64,000 bases of DNA from a bacterium (GTDB lineage Bacteria > Zhuqueibacterota > Zhuqueibacteria > Zhuqueibacterales > Zhuqueibacteraceae), in NCBI GenBank assembly GCA_023150945.1, contig JAKLJX010000001.1, positions 124,001 through 188,000 on the forward strand, in the 5' to 3' direction. A program made the position numbers and the translations under genes. Below are positions 8,347 to 16,901 of this stretch, piece after piece (the first letter of the stretch is position 1; each line of letters starts with the position of its first letter). Under the pieces are notes generated by a model. The model saw only the letters and a list, made by a program, of their open reading frames with translations. It searched no databases and was not told the origin of the DNA.

Positions 8347-9225
8347 ATGAATCCGCTGCCGCCTTTACCTGCTGCACCGCAAAATCTCCATCTCGGCGTT
8401 GCCGGCTGGGATGATCCCGCGCGCTTTGCCGGATTGGGCAACGGCAACCGCGATGAAATTCTGGCCTGGCTGGCGCGCACTTTCAATCTCATCGAAATCA
8501 CCGCGAGCTATTACCAGCCGCTAGCGCCGGAGACGACCCGGCGCTGGCTCGAGCCGGTGAAAGCAAATGGCCGGCTGCGCTTCACGGCCCGCCTGTGGCA
8601 GAAATTGTTGCGCGAGCGCTCGGCGCAATCGCCGGCGGAAGTGCAGCGGTTTCTCGCGGGTCTCGAACCGCTCACGGGCGCCAAGCGTCTCGCCGCAGTG
8701 GTCGCGCCGTTTTCTCACACCTTTCACAATTCTCCCGCGAATCAGGACTGGCTGCGCTGGCTGGCAGACGCTTTGGCCGGACACACGTTGGTGATCGAGC
8801 TGCATCACCACTCGTGGTCCGAGACCAACGCCGGGAAGAATCTGCTGGCGGCGGGCTTGTGCCTGGCGCATGTTGATCAGCCGCGGCCCGGCCGGGCCTT
8901 TGTCTTTCCGCTCGAAACGCCCAGCCGGCTGGCTTATGCCCGTTTTGACGGCCGCAATCAAGCCGCCTGGCTGGCAGCGGCGGCCAGCCGCGATGATCGC
9001 CACGATTATTTGTATTCCGATGCCGAGTTGGCCGCGATTGCCGGCCGGGTGAGAACAGCGCTCTCCCGGACTTCCCTCGGCTGCATCGTCTTCAACAATT
9101 ATCCGCGCGGCCACAGCCTGATCAACGCGGTGCAATTGCAGGCGCTCTTGCGCGGTGCGCCGTTACTCGAAGCCGGTGAGCTGCGGCGGCAGTTTCCCTT
9201 CTCGCGCCGGACAGAAAGAAATTGA
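8347..9225 (+). CDS. DUF72 domain protein (YecE-like)
   Basis: Encodes 292 residues spanning the DUF72 TIM-barrel-like fold: LHLGVAGWDD at the N-terminus, FNLIEITASYYQPL, FTARLWQKLL, ELHHHSWSET and a C-terminal CIVFNNYPRGHSLINAVQL. The C-terminal FNN-(Y)-x-x-G-x-(A/S)-(I/L)-NA block is the family hallmark. The N-terminal WDDPARFAG departs from the usual YPxW/W-x-G form. Function is not established for the family. It starts 118 bases after mobA; its last codons overlap the predicted promoter of the oxidoreductase operon. Confidence 0.85.
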   Translation: MNPLPPLPAAPQNLHLGVAGWDDPARFAGLGNGNRDEILAWLARTFNLIEITASYYQPLAPETTRRWLEPVKANGRLRFTARLWQKLLRERSAQSPAEVQRFLAGLEPLTGAKRLAAVVAPFSHTFHNSPANQDWLRWLADALAGHTLVIELHHHSWSETNAGKNLLAAGLCLAHVDQPRPGRAFVFPLETPSRLAYARFDGRNQAAWLAAAASRDDRHDYLYSDAELAAIAGRVRTALSRTSLGCIVFNNYPRGHSLINAVQLQALLRGAPLLEAGELRRQFPFSRRTERN

Positions 9226-9251
9226 TTTTTATCGCAAGCGCGCCTTATATT
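9222..9251 (+). promoter_or_regulatory. Sigma-70 type promoter of the oxoacid oxidoreductase operon
   Basis: -35 TTGATT (9222-9227), 18-base spacer, -10 TATATT (9246-9251), about 65 bases before the start codon. It is followed at once by GCGCGCCATTGCGCAA, in which TTGCGC is repeated directly and also as an inverted pair. This gives a GC-rich discriminator and a possible operator. The -35 overlaps the stop codon of the preceding gene. Confidence 0.65.
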
Positions 9252-9314
9252 GCGCGCCATTGCGCAAGAACTTCCCAAATCCCTTCAATCTCAACCTGAG
9301 TCAAGAGGAGTATC

Positions 9315-11153
9315 GTGGTGAATGCGGTTCAATCCCAATCCCTCACCCCTGCCCAAAATGGCGATGTTTGCGTCAACGATTTCAATATTCATGTTGCGAC
9401 CGCCAACGGCACCGGCAGCCAAAGTTCGAACCTGGTGCTGATGCGCGCCATTTTTCAAATGGGGATTCCGGTTTCCGGAAAGAATCTTTTCCCTTCCAAC
9501 ATTCAAGGCCTGCCCACCTGGTTCACCGTGCGGGTGAGCCAGCACGGTTACATTGCGCGCCGCGAAACGATCGACGTGCTGGTGGCGATGAATCCCGAAA
9601 CCGCAAACGAAGACGTCATGCGGCTGGCGCCCGGCACAGTGGCGGTGTACGACGCACCCTTGCAGCTCAACAAACTTCGCCAGGATGTGACCTTTTACCC
9701 GGTGCCGTTCGATGAGCTGGTGGTGCCGGTCTGTCCGGTGGCCAAGCTGCGCAAGTTGGTGCGCAATATGATCTACGACGGCGTGCTGGCCTACTTGCTC
9801 GACCTGGACATGGCGGAAGTGGAACGCGCGTTGTTGAAGCAGTTCAAGAACAAGGCCAAGGCTGCCGCGATGAACTGGGAAGCTGCCAAAGCCGGTTATG
9901 AATTCGCGCAGAAGAATTTCGCGCAGAAACCTCCTTATCGCGTCGAGCGCATGAACGAGACCGCGGGCAAAATCGTCATCGACGGCAATTCCGCGGCGGC
10001 GCTCGGCTGCCTGTTCGCCGGGGTCACGGTCGTCACCTGGTATCCGATCACGCCGTCTTCCTCGCTGTGCGAGACCTTGATCGAATACATGAACAAATAC
10101 CGCATCGATCCCGAGACCAAGAAAGCCACCTTTGCCATCGTGCAGGCGGAGGACGAGTTGGCGGCGGTGGGCATGGCGATCGGGGCGGGCTGGGCCGGCG
10201 CGCGTTCGATGACTTCCACCTCCGGTCCCGGCGTCTCGTTGATGTCGGAGTTCGTGGGTTTGGGTTACTATGCCGAAATCCCGGTGGTGATTTTCGACAT
10301 TCAGCGCGTCGGGCCTTCCACCGGCCTGCCGACGCGCACGATGCAGGGCGATATTCTCTCGACCGCGGTGCTTTCGCACGGCGATGCCAAACACCCGATG
10401 CTGTTGCCCTGCTCGGTGGCGGAGTGCTTCACGATGGCGATTCAGGCTTTTGATTTGGCGGAGGAGCTGCAGACGCCGGTGTTCGTGATGAGTGATCTCG
10501 ATCTCGGCATGAACTTGTGGATGTCCGATCCCTTCGCCTATCCCGAGGAGCCGCTGCGCCGCGGCAAAGTCCTCACTGCCGAAGACCTGGACAAAGTCGC
10601 GGAATTTGCCCGTTACAAAGACGTGGACGGCGACGGCATTCCCTACCGCACGCTGCCGGGCACCAAACATCCCAAGGCGCCTTATTTCACGCGCGGCAGC
10701 GGCCACAATGAACGCGCGCAATACAGCGAGCGGCCGGGCGATTATCGCCGCAATGTCGACCGCCTGGCGCACAAATTCGAGACGGCGCGGCAGCGCGTGC
10801 CCACTGCCGTGCGCGAGCACGAGGCCGGCACGGCCCTCGGCCTCATCGCTTACGGCACCAGCCATTGGGCGGTGTTGGAGGCGCTCGACGTGCTGCGCGA
10901 GCAGCATCAGGTGGCCGCGGATTATCTGCGGCTGCGCGCCTATCCCTTCGGCGACGAGGTGAAAGACTTCATCGCCCAACACGAGCGCGTTTACGTGGTG
11001 GATCAAAACCGCGACGGCCAGATGTTCAGCCTGCTGGGCATGGAGCACGAGGCCGCGGTGAAAGCAAAACTGCACAGCATTCGCTGCTACAACGGCCTGC
11101 CGATTCCGGCGCGCATCATCGTGGAAGATATTCTGAATCAGGAGAAGAGCTGA
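9315..11153 (+). CDS. 2-oxoacid:acceptor oxidoreductase, fused gamma-alpha subunit
   Basis: Starts with tandem GTG codons (9315 and 9318) behind CAAGAGGAG; about 612 residues. The first 190 residues are the gamma domain (FNIHVATANGTGSQSSNLVL, GLPTWFTVRVS). The rest is the alpha subunit with the TPP-pyrimidine region (TWYPITPSSSLCETLIEYM, VQAEDELAAVGMAIGAGWAGARSMTSTSGPG) and a C-terminal transketolase-C-like domain. Such KorA-type fusions oxidise 2-oxoacids with CoA, passing electrons to ferredoxin. The substrate cannot be read from sequence (2-oxoglutarate, pyruvate and branched-chain acids are all possible). The beta subunit gene follows with one base between stop and ATG. No ferredoxin-like delta subunit is present. 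Confidence 0.92.
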   Translation: MVNAVQSQSLTPAQNGDVCVNDFNIHVATANGTGSQSSNLVLMRAIFQMGIPVSGKNLFPSNIQGLPTWFTVRVSQHGYIARRETIDVLVAMNPETANEDVMRLAPGTVAVYDAPLQLNKLRQDVTFYPVPFDELVVPVCPVAKLRKLVRNMIYDGVLAYLLDLDMAEVERALLKQFKNKAKAAAMNWEAAKAGYEFAQKNFAQKPPYRVERMNETAGKIVIDGNSAAALGCLFAGVTVVTWYPITPSSSLCETLIEYMNKYRIDPETKKATFAIVQAEDELAAVGMAIGAGWAGARSMTSTSGPGVSLMSEFVGLGYYAEIPVVIFDIQRVGPSTGLPTRTMQGDILSTAVLSHGDAKHPMLLPCSVAECFTMAIQAFDLAEELQTPVFVMSDLDLGMNLWMSDPFAYPEEPLRRGKVLTAEDLDKVAEFARYKDVDGDGIPYRTLPGTKHPKAPYFTRGSGHNERAQYSERPGDYRRNVDRLAHKFETARQRVPTAVREHEAGTALGLIAYGTSHWAVLEALDVLREQHQVAADYLRLRAYPFGDEVKDFIAQHERVYVVDQNRDGQMFSLLGMEHEAAVKAKLHSIRCYNGLPIPARIIVEDILNQEKS

Positions 11154-11154
11154 C

Positions 11155-12207
11155 ATGGCACAGATCACCGAAACTCCCGGCCGGCCGGCGGCGAAAGTCA
11201 ATCGTCTCGGCCTGGCCCGCGATTCTTATCGCGGCGGCAAGACCACGTTGTGCGCCGGCTGCGGCCACAACGCCATCTCCGAGCGCATCATCGACGCCTT
11301 TTATGATATGGGCGTGGATCCTTACCGCGTCGCGAAGTTTTCCGGCATCGGCTGTTCGAGCAAATCGCCGGCCTATTTCTTGAGCACCTCGCACGGTTTC
11401 AATGCGGTGCATGGCCGCATGCCCGCGGTTGCCACCGGCGCGGCGCTGGCCAATCATCAACTCATGATCGTGGGCGTGAGCGGCGACGGCGACACCGCTT
11501 CCATTGGCATGGGCCAGTATGTCCATCTCATGCGCCGCAATCTTCCCATGATCTACCTCATCGAAGACAACGGCGTTTACGGCCTGACCAAGGGCCAGTT
11601 CTCCGCCACCGCCGACAAGGGCGCCAGGCTCAAAACCGGGGTGGTCAATGATCTGCCCGCCATCGACATGTGCGCGCTCGCCATCGAACTGGGCGCCAGC
11701 TTCGTGGCGCGCGCCTTCTCCGGCGACAAGAGCCAACTCACCACCATTCTGAAAGCCGCGGTGGCACATCGCGGCACCGCTCTGCTCGACATCATTTCGC
11801 CGTGCGTCACCTTCAACGATCATGAAGGCTCCACCAAGAGCTACGACTACGTCAAAGAGCACGAGGAAAAGCTCAGCGATCTCGGCTTCGTGCCCTTCTT
11901 CGATGACATCGTGGTGGATTATGCGCCCGGTACCACCCAGGAAGTCACGCTGCACGACGGCTCCCGTCTGTTGTTGAGCAAACTGCCGGAAGACTACAAC
12001 CCGGCGCGCAAGGCGGACGCACTGCGCGCGCTTGCCAAGGCGCGGGCGCGCGAGGAAGTGCTGACCGGCATTCTCTTCGTCGATCCCGGCCTGGATGATT
12101 TCATCAGCCTCTTGAATGTGGTGGACGAGCCGCTCGCCACTCTGCCGGAAAGCCGCGTGCGCCCCGGTCGCGAGGCGCTGCAGCAAATCATGGAAGAGTA
12201 CAAGTAA
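11155..12207 (+). CDS. 2-oxoacid:acceptor oxidoreductase, beta subunit (TPP-binding)
   Basis: Encodes 350 residues. It has the TPP-enzyme C-domain features: the CAGCGHN cysteine/histidine motif near residue 37, FSGIGCSSKSPAYF, and the metal/diphosphate motif VGVSGDGDTASIGMGQ followed by IEDNGVYGLTKGQ. It forms the catalytic heterodimer with the upstream gamma-alpha subunit, whose stop codon is one base before this ATG, so expression is coupled. The length fits KorB-type subunits without fused ferredoxin domain. An intrinsic terminator follows. Confidence 0.93.
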   Translation: MAQITETPGRPAAKVNRLGLARDSYRGGKTTLCAGCGHNAISERIIDAFYDMGVDPYRVAKFSGIGCSSKSPAYFLSTSHGFNAVHGRMPAVATGAALANHQLMIVGVSGDGDTASIGMGQYVHLMRRNLPMIYLIEDNGVYGLTKGQFSATADKGARLKTGVVNDLPAIDMCALAIELGASFVARAFSGDKSQLTTILKAAVAHRGTALLDIISPCVTFNDHEGSTKSYDYVKEHEEKLSDLGFVPFFDDIVVDYAPGTTQEVTLHDGSRLLLSKLPEDYNPARKADALRALAKARAREEVLTGILFVDPGLDDFISLLNVVDEPLATLPESRVRPGREALQQIMEEYK

Positions 12208-12231
12208 CCTGCCGCCTCACACGAGATTCGA

Positions 12232-12265
12232 AGCCCGCGATCGCGCTCAGATCGCGGGCTTTTTG
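12232..12265 (+). terminator. Intrinsic terminator of the oxidoreductase operon
   Basis: Perfect 11-bp stem AGCCCGCGATC / GATCGCGGGCT with a 7-base loop followed by TTTT, 24 bases after the beta-subunit stop codon. A textbook rho-independent terminator. Confidence 0.9.
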
Positions 12266-12295
12266 CATTGCTCAAATTCAGAGGCACTGGCCGCT

Positions 12296-15200
12296 ATGCA
12301 CTGCACACCCCCATTTCCCGCCCGGCTTGCGCCAGCGCGAGGCCGCACGCCTGCAACGCCGCACCAACCCGGACTGCCGAAAAAATCCGAGGATCATAGC
12401 CGGGGAGGGTGGGCCAAGCTGCTGACCCCGCTTGGCCGCGGCGTTGCGCTCAGCATGCTGCTGCCGGTGGCGCTCGCGCTCGCGCTCGCCGCTCAGCCGG
12501 AGCAATTTGTTCCCGCCGAATATTTGCAGATTCGCCATGCCATGGGGAAAGGGCAGTACCGCGAGGCGCATGCCTTGCTTGCCGCGAGCCTGCGGCAACC
12601 GCGAATTTTTCCGCGCGTTTTCCCAACCGCGGCCTATTTGTTCATTTATGAAGGCAGAATCGAGCAAGGCCTGGATTTTTTCGCGAAGCTGCTTGCCGAT
12701 TCCACTTACCGGGACTATCGCGGTGAAATCGCAGGCGCGCTCGCGGTATTGCATCACTTTCGCCGGGACACCGCCCAGACCCGGGTGCAGACCGAGAAAG
12801 CGCTGGAGCTCGGCTGCCGCAACCTGCATCCCTATGAGCTTTTCGTCGACAGTTGGGAGCGCGAGCGCGCTGCGGAAATCCTGCAGCGGCAGAGCCAGTT
12901 GCAGCCGGCCAACTGGCGACTGCGGCATGCCCAGGCTTATCTGCTCCAATCCCAAAATCAGGCGGCGGCCGCGGCCGCCATGTTTTTCGCTTTGATCGAG
13001 CAAGGGCATGACTCCTGGGAAGTCTGCGTCACGCTTGGCAACAACTTGAACTACCAATCCCGCTTCGCGGAGGCGGGCAGGCTGCTCAATTGGAAAATTG
13101 CCGCGTGCCGCAGCATGCGCGATGAAGACGGACTGGCCCAACTACTCAACGTCTTGTCGCAGACTGAGATGGGGCGCGGCAATCTCGCGGAAGCGCAACG
13201 CTTGCGGGCCGAGAGTCTCGCGCTGGCGAAGCAGACCGGCAACCTGAAGTTGGAGTATCTGCTGCGCTTGAGCTTGAGCCAGGAGCTCCTCAATCTCTGC
13301 CGTTGGTCGGAGGCAGAGCAGCACCTCGAGTTTGTGCGGGAGCAGGCGCAGTTTTTTGCGGACGCGAACACCCTGCTCACGGCCATGTATCATCAGGGAA
13401 GATTGGAAAGAGCACGCGGGCGCTGGCAGGCTTCCGCCGAAAATTTTCTGCGGGCCGCGGCCATCGCGAATTCGCTCGGCAAGCGTGAATATGCCATTCA
13501 ATTGCTTTACAGTGTCGCCGTCACCGATCTCAAGGCAGGCCGCGTGCAACAGGCGCTGGCACGCTTTCAGGAAAACGAACAGCGCATGCAACAGCATGGC
13601 TCACTCTTGCACCGGCGCTACTATCTGCAACACTTCAGCAATGCCTATGAACAACTTGGCCGCCATGCCGAAGCCCTGGCGTACTGTGACAGCGCGTTGG
13701 CAATCACGCAGGCAGGTGAGAACCGCAGGTTGCACTTGACCATCGTTCTCGATCGTGGGCGTCTGTTGACGTTGCTGGGGCGGCATGCCGAAGCGCTGCC
13801 CTTGCTGGAGGAGGTCACCGCCGCCGCGTCACGAGCGGGTTTCGTCGATCTCGAGCTGGAAGCCCAAACTGCGGTGGGTGAATTGTATTTGAGCGCCGGC
13901 GCATTCCGCCGCGCCGAAAGCACCTTCACGGCTACGCTCGCCCGCCTGCAACAAGCGCCTGACTATCTCAGCTATTTGAAGGCCTCCTCCGGCCTGGCAG
14001 AAACCGTTTTTCGCACCGGCGACTTGACGCGCGCCATTGTGCTTTATCGCACGGCCCTGGAAGTGGTGGTCTCCAATGCCCGCACCGCCACTCTGGAGCA
14101 ATCCGCCTCCTTGGCCCGCGAAGAACGCGCGGTTTTTTTGGGCCTCAGTCGCGCGCTGTGGCGCACCAATCAAACCGCAGAGGCGATTTGCCTGGCGGAG
14201 CGCAGCCGCGATCTGGTGGTTCAGCGCCGGCGCTGGCAGGCGCATCTGCTGAAGTCCGCTGACTCGTTGCAGCATTTGCACGCCAAGCTGGCTCATCTCG
14301 ATTCTTTGATCCTGCGCCAGCGGCTGCAGCAGGCCTCCGGTGAGCCTGGCGTTGCAGCGCCTCTGCTCGCCGCGGATCTTCGCCGCCATGAGTTGGCGCG
14401 CCAAGAGCTGATGCAGAGTCTGCTCGGTCACGTCGATGAGCCGCCGCCTTCCCTCGACAATGTGGCCTTGCAGAGCTTGCGCCGGACGCTGGCGCACCAG
14501 GGCGAAGTGGCCCTCAGCTTTTTTGTGGGGGATACGCTCAGCCTGGTGTTCTTGGTGGCCGGTGATACCCTGCAAGGCTGGGAGATCCCAGCCGGCCGGC
14601 GGCAACTCGAACCGCTGCTCGCGCGCATGCACCCGGTGCTGGCGCTGCAACAGACGGATTCATTTGCGCGCGAGGCTGCCGGTTTTGACACGGCGGCCGC
14701 GCATGCCGTCTACCGGCTTCTCGTCGCCGGGCCGTTGTCTGCGCGCCGGGAGCGAGGGCTGGCCGTGGTTCCCGATGAGATCTTGCATGCCCTGCCTTTT
14801 GAGATTCTGGTGACCGAGACGCCGGCCGGCAACCGTGCTGCGTTCCTGCTCAAGCACCACACCGTTCGTTACGGCCTTTCACTGCAATCGCTGCCGCAGC
14901 CGGCGCCGCAACCACTCGCCATAAAGTCCTTCCTGCTGGTGGCCGATCCGCTTCGCTTTGCTCCCTTCTCGATCACTTCACCCGCCGGCACGCGGCGCAG
15001 GCGCGAGGCTTTGCCGGGCAGCCGCAACGAACTGGAAGCGATCCAAGCCACCACCAGCGTGCAACGCCTTCTCGCCGGCCGCTCCGCCACGCGCCAAAAC
15101 GTTTTGGAGGCACTGCCGGATTGTGACTGGCTGCACATCGCCGGCCATGCCTTCAGCGAGGCCGGTGAGCCGCTGCACGCCGAGATTCTGCTGTCCAACG

Positions 15201-15688
15201 CGGCGGACAGTGCGCTCGATCGCATCTATGCGTTTGAAATTTTCGGCCGGACACTTGCGGCCAGGATCGCCATCTTGAGCGGGTGTGAAACCGCGCGCGG
15301 CCTGTTTCTCAACGGTGAGGGCTTTGCGGGATTCGTGCAGGCTTTTCGCGCCGCCGGCACCCCGAGCGTGATTGCCAGCCTGTGGGCGATCAATGATCAA
15401 GCCACGGCGCGATTCTTTTCGGTGTACTATGCCGCGCTGCGGCGCGGCCAATCCACCGTGCAGGCACTGCAGACCGCCAAGCTCGAAATGCTGGAAGACC
15501 CGAATGCCAGTCTGCTGGACTGGGCCGGGTTCTGCTATTACGGGCCGGATTGGCAAGTCACGCTGCCGCCGCCGCGCTCTTCGAACTACTATTGGTATGC
15601 GGCAACCGTTGCCCTGATCATTCTGGCGGGCGCCGTTTATGCAGTGCGACGCTTCCGCCGGCCTAGAGCCTCCGGCGCTCGCCACTAG
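12296..15688 (+). CDS. Exported TPR-rich protein with C-terminal CHAT (caspase-like) protease domain
   Basis: From ATG 12296 about 1130 residues; a second ATG at 12455 would leave just the hydrophobic segment LLPVALALALA as signal or anchor. Residues 70-640 are helical TPR-like repeats. The C-terminal third is a CHAT domain: VPDEILHALPFEIL, the catalytic histidine in LHIAGHAF (H951) and cysteine in ILSGCETARG (C997), then GTPSVIASLWAINDQAT and DWAGFCYYGPDW. A last hydrophobic helix (residues about 1100-1120) and arginine-rich tail suggest a membrane anchor. CHAT proteases are caspase relatives (clan CD) that cleave partner proteins. The neighbours are a lipoprotein, an ECF sigma factor and an anti-sigma factor; a regulatory link is inference. 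Confidence 0.88.
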   Translation: MHCTPPFPARLAPARGRTPATPHQPGLPKKSEDHSRGGWAKLLTPLGRGVALSMLLPVALALALAAQPEQFVPAEYLQIRHAMGKGQYREAHALLAASLRQPRIFPRVFPTAAYLFIYEGRIEQGLDFFAKLLADSTYRDYRGEIAGALAVLHHFRRDTAQTRVQTEKALELGCRNLHPYELFVDSWERERAAEILQRQSQLQPANWRLRHAQAYLLQSQNQAAAAAAMFFALIEQGHDSWEVCVTLGNNLNYQSRFAEAGRLLNWKIAACRSMRDEDGLAQLLNVLSQTEMGRGNLAEAQRLRAESLALAKQTGNLKLEYLLRLSLSQELLNLCRWSEAEQHLEFVREQAQFFADANTLLTAMYHQGRLERARGRWQASAENFLRAAAIANSLGKREYAIQLLYSVAVTDLKAGRVQQALARFQENEQRMQQHGSLLHRRYYLQHFSNAYEQLGRHAEALAYCDSALAITQAGENRRLHLTIVLDRGRLLTLLGRHAEALPLLEEVTAAASRAGFVDLELEAQTAVGELYLSAGAFRRAESTFTATLARLQQAPDYLSYLKASSGLAETVFRTGDLTRAIVLYRTALEVVVSNARTATLEQSASLAREERAVFLGLSRALWRTNQTAEAICLAERSRDLVVQRRRWQAHLLKSADSLQHLHAKLAHLDSLILRQRLQQASGEPGVAAPLLAADLRRHELARQELMQSLLGHVDEPPPSLDNVALQSLRRTLAHQGEVALSFFVGDTLSLVFLVAGDTLQGWEIPAGRRQLEPLLARMHPVLALQQTDSFAREAAGFDTAAAHAVYRLLVAGPLSARRERGLAVVPDEILHALPFEILVTETPAGNRAAFLLKHHTVRYGLSLQSLPQPAPQPLAIKSFLLVADPLRFAPFSITSPAGTRRRREALPGSRNELEAIQATTSVQRLLAGRSATRQNVLEALPDCDWLHIAGHAFSEAGEPLHAEILLSNAADSALDRIYAFEIFGRTLAARIAILSGCETARGLFLNGEGFAGFVQAFRAAGTPSVIASLWAINDQATARFFSVYYAALRRGQSTVQALQTAKLEMLEDPNASLLDWAGFCYYGPDWQVTLPPPRSSNYYWYAATVALIILAGAVYAVRRFRRPRASGARH

Positions 15689-15759
15689 CCCACAGTGTTC
15701 ACTAAAGCGGTAATCAAATCTTTCGAGGCGGAGGGATTGCTGAGGAACGAGGATGGTTT

Positions 15760-15788
15760 CATGCGCCGGAAGCAGGCTCCGGCGCATG
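15760..15788. terminator. Shared hairpin between convergent CHAT and lipoprotein genes
   Basis: Perfect 11-bp stem CATGCGCCGGA / TCCGGCGCATG with a 7-base loop, 71 bases after the CHAT gene stop and 20 bases beyond the end of the minus-strand lipoprotein gene. No U-run follows, but it sits where both convergent transcripts should end. Confidence 0.6.
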
Positions 15789-15808
15789 AAGCAGATCACG
15801 GCATAAGC

Positions 15809-15994
15809 TCAGGACCAGCCGCCGCCGTTGCCGGGCGGAGGCGGAGGCGGGTCTTCGCCGCCGTGGGTCGTATTGCCAATATCGGTCTGCTGGGATGGAA
15901 CAGCTTGACTCTCCGGCGCGGTCGGCAGGTTTGCGGAGCAGGCCTGCAATGCCAACAACGCCAGCAATGCGAGCAAACGAATGACTGTACGCAT
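15809..15994 (-). CDS. Very small lipoprotein with proline/glycine-rich tail
   Basis: Encodes 61 residues behind an AAAGGA site. The N-terminus is a clear lipoprotein signal (RLLALLALLALQAC, lipobox LQAC at cysteine 19). The mature part is only about 43 residues and ends in six prolines and GNGGGWS. No enzymatic domain is possible. It lies between the CHAT protease gene (convergent) and the ECF sigma gene (divergent). I do not recognise a family. A role as substrate, ligand or envelope tether for the CHAT/anti-sigma neighbours is speculation prompted by position. Confidence 0.7.
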   Translation of the reverse strand: MRTVIRLLALLALLALQACSANLPTAPESQAVPSQQTDIGNTTHGGEDPPPPPPGNGGGWS

Positions 15995-16321
15995 GGTCTC
16001 AGTCCTTTCAGGTTGGAGTGAAAGAAATCACAAGACATGCGGCACAGTCGGCCAACTGTGGCTCGGCCTCGCGCGCCTTCCGGGCGCACGGCAGAGCCGG
16101 GAGATTTCACCGTTGCAGGGTTTGCTTTTGATCGGAGAGAGCGTTATTATTGCACCGTTCCCCTACTCGGCAAACTTGGAAGGGCCCCTGGGGGTGAGTT
16201 CTCCCCCGTTCATTCATATAAGACCCAGACCGGCTGTGATTACTCACAACCACTTTGAGGACGCTGCAACTTGGTGAACTCGCGAGGAAAAAATGCTGCA
16301 TGAATGGTTGCATTCGAGCGC
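15995..16321. other. Intergenic region between lipoprotein and sigma-factor genes
   Basis: About 330 bases between divergent genes, so promoters for both should lie here. I see one fair plus-strand sigma-70 candidate (listed separately) and a GGGGG/CCCCC stem around 16190-16209; nothing convincing on the minus strand. Confidence 0.5.
16122..16150 (+). promoter_or_regulatory. Candidate promoter of the ECF sigma/anti-sigma genes
   Basis: TTGCTT (16122-16127), 17-base spacer, TATTAT (16145-16150), about 180 bases before the sigma gene. A moderate match to the housekeeping consensus; an ECF autoregulated promoter could lie nearer and be unrecognised. Confidence 0.35.
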
Positions 16322-16344
16322 AGGGAGGAATGAATCATCGCTGA
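16322..16344 (+). promoter_or_regulatory. Strong ribosome site, ATG and UGA just before the sigma-factor frame
   Basis: AGGGAGGA (16322-16329) abuts ATG 16330, which opens only MNHR before TGA at 16342-16344. The sigma-factor frame is open from 16334 and is entered by a +1 shift at the UGA. So the initiation signals belong to one frame and the protein to the next, implying a programmed +1 shift, re-initiation, or a one-base sequence error. Confidence 0.55.
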
Positions 16345-16387
16345 CGAACCCAAATCGATTGATCCCCAATGGATCGCCTCGCGCCAG

Positions 16388-16876
16388 TTGATGGTGAAGT
16401 ACTATCTGATCAAGAACTGGCATCTGGACGGCGTCGATCTGGAGGAAGTGGTCCAGGATACGATGCTGGCGGCATTGCAGAGTTATCCAAACTACAAGGG
16501 CCTCAACGACGCCAAGCCCGGCACGTTTCTCATCGGGATTGCCAACAATGTGGCGCAGACTCACTTTCGCAAGAAGGGCAATTGGCAGCGTCGCACCGCG
16601 CCCCTGGAGTTTGCCGAGGCGATTGGTATTGTCTTTCGTGACGAGGCGGAGGCCAATGACCTGGCCCGCCGCCTGCACAGCAAAATCTCCAAGCTGAAGG
16701 ATAATTACTTCCAGGTTCTGAAGCTGGTGTTCTACAAAGGGCTGAAAGAAGGCGAGGCCGCCGAGGTCATGGGTCTGCCCGCCGACAAGGTTTACAGCCT
16801 GAAGTCCGATGCGCTCAAACGTCTGCGCAAGCTCTGCCTGAAAGATCCGGTCTTTCGATCCTTGTTTTATTCGTGA
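16388..16876 (+). CDS. ECF-type RNA polymerase sigma factor
   Basis: Conservative start is TTG 16388 (162 residues), but the frame is open back to 16334 and the added residues (DEPKSIDPQWIASRQ) complete the first helix of sigma region 2. The TTG has no ribosome site. Region 2 is visible as DLEEVVQDTMLAALQSYPNYKG followed by FLIGIANNVAQTHFRKK. Region 4 is the C-terminal helix-turn-helix (YFQVLKLVFYKGLKEGEAAEVM, then YSLKSDALKRLRKLC). ECF factors redirect RNA polymerase and are normally held by a membrane anti-sigma factor. That gene starts 25 bases after this stop codon. Confidence 0.85.
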   Translation: MMVKYYLIKNWHLDGVDLEEVVQDTMLAALQSYPNYKGLNDAKPGTFLIGIANNVAQTHFRKKGNWQRRTAPLEFAEAIGIVFRDEAEANDLARRLHSKISKLKDNYFQVLKLVFYKGLKEGEAAEVMGLPADKVYSLKSDALKRLRKLCLKDPVFRSLFYS

Positions 16877-16901
16877 GGGAGTAACGATTGCTGAGGTTCC
16901 C

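Noticed and set aside
9291-11201. 636-codon minus-strand open frame across the oxidoreductase
   Set aside because: Shadow of a plus-strand gene with unmistakable TPP-enzyme motifs.
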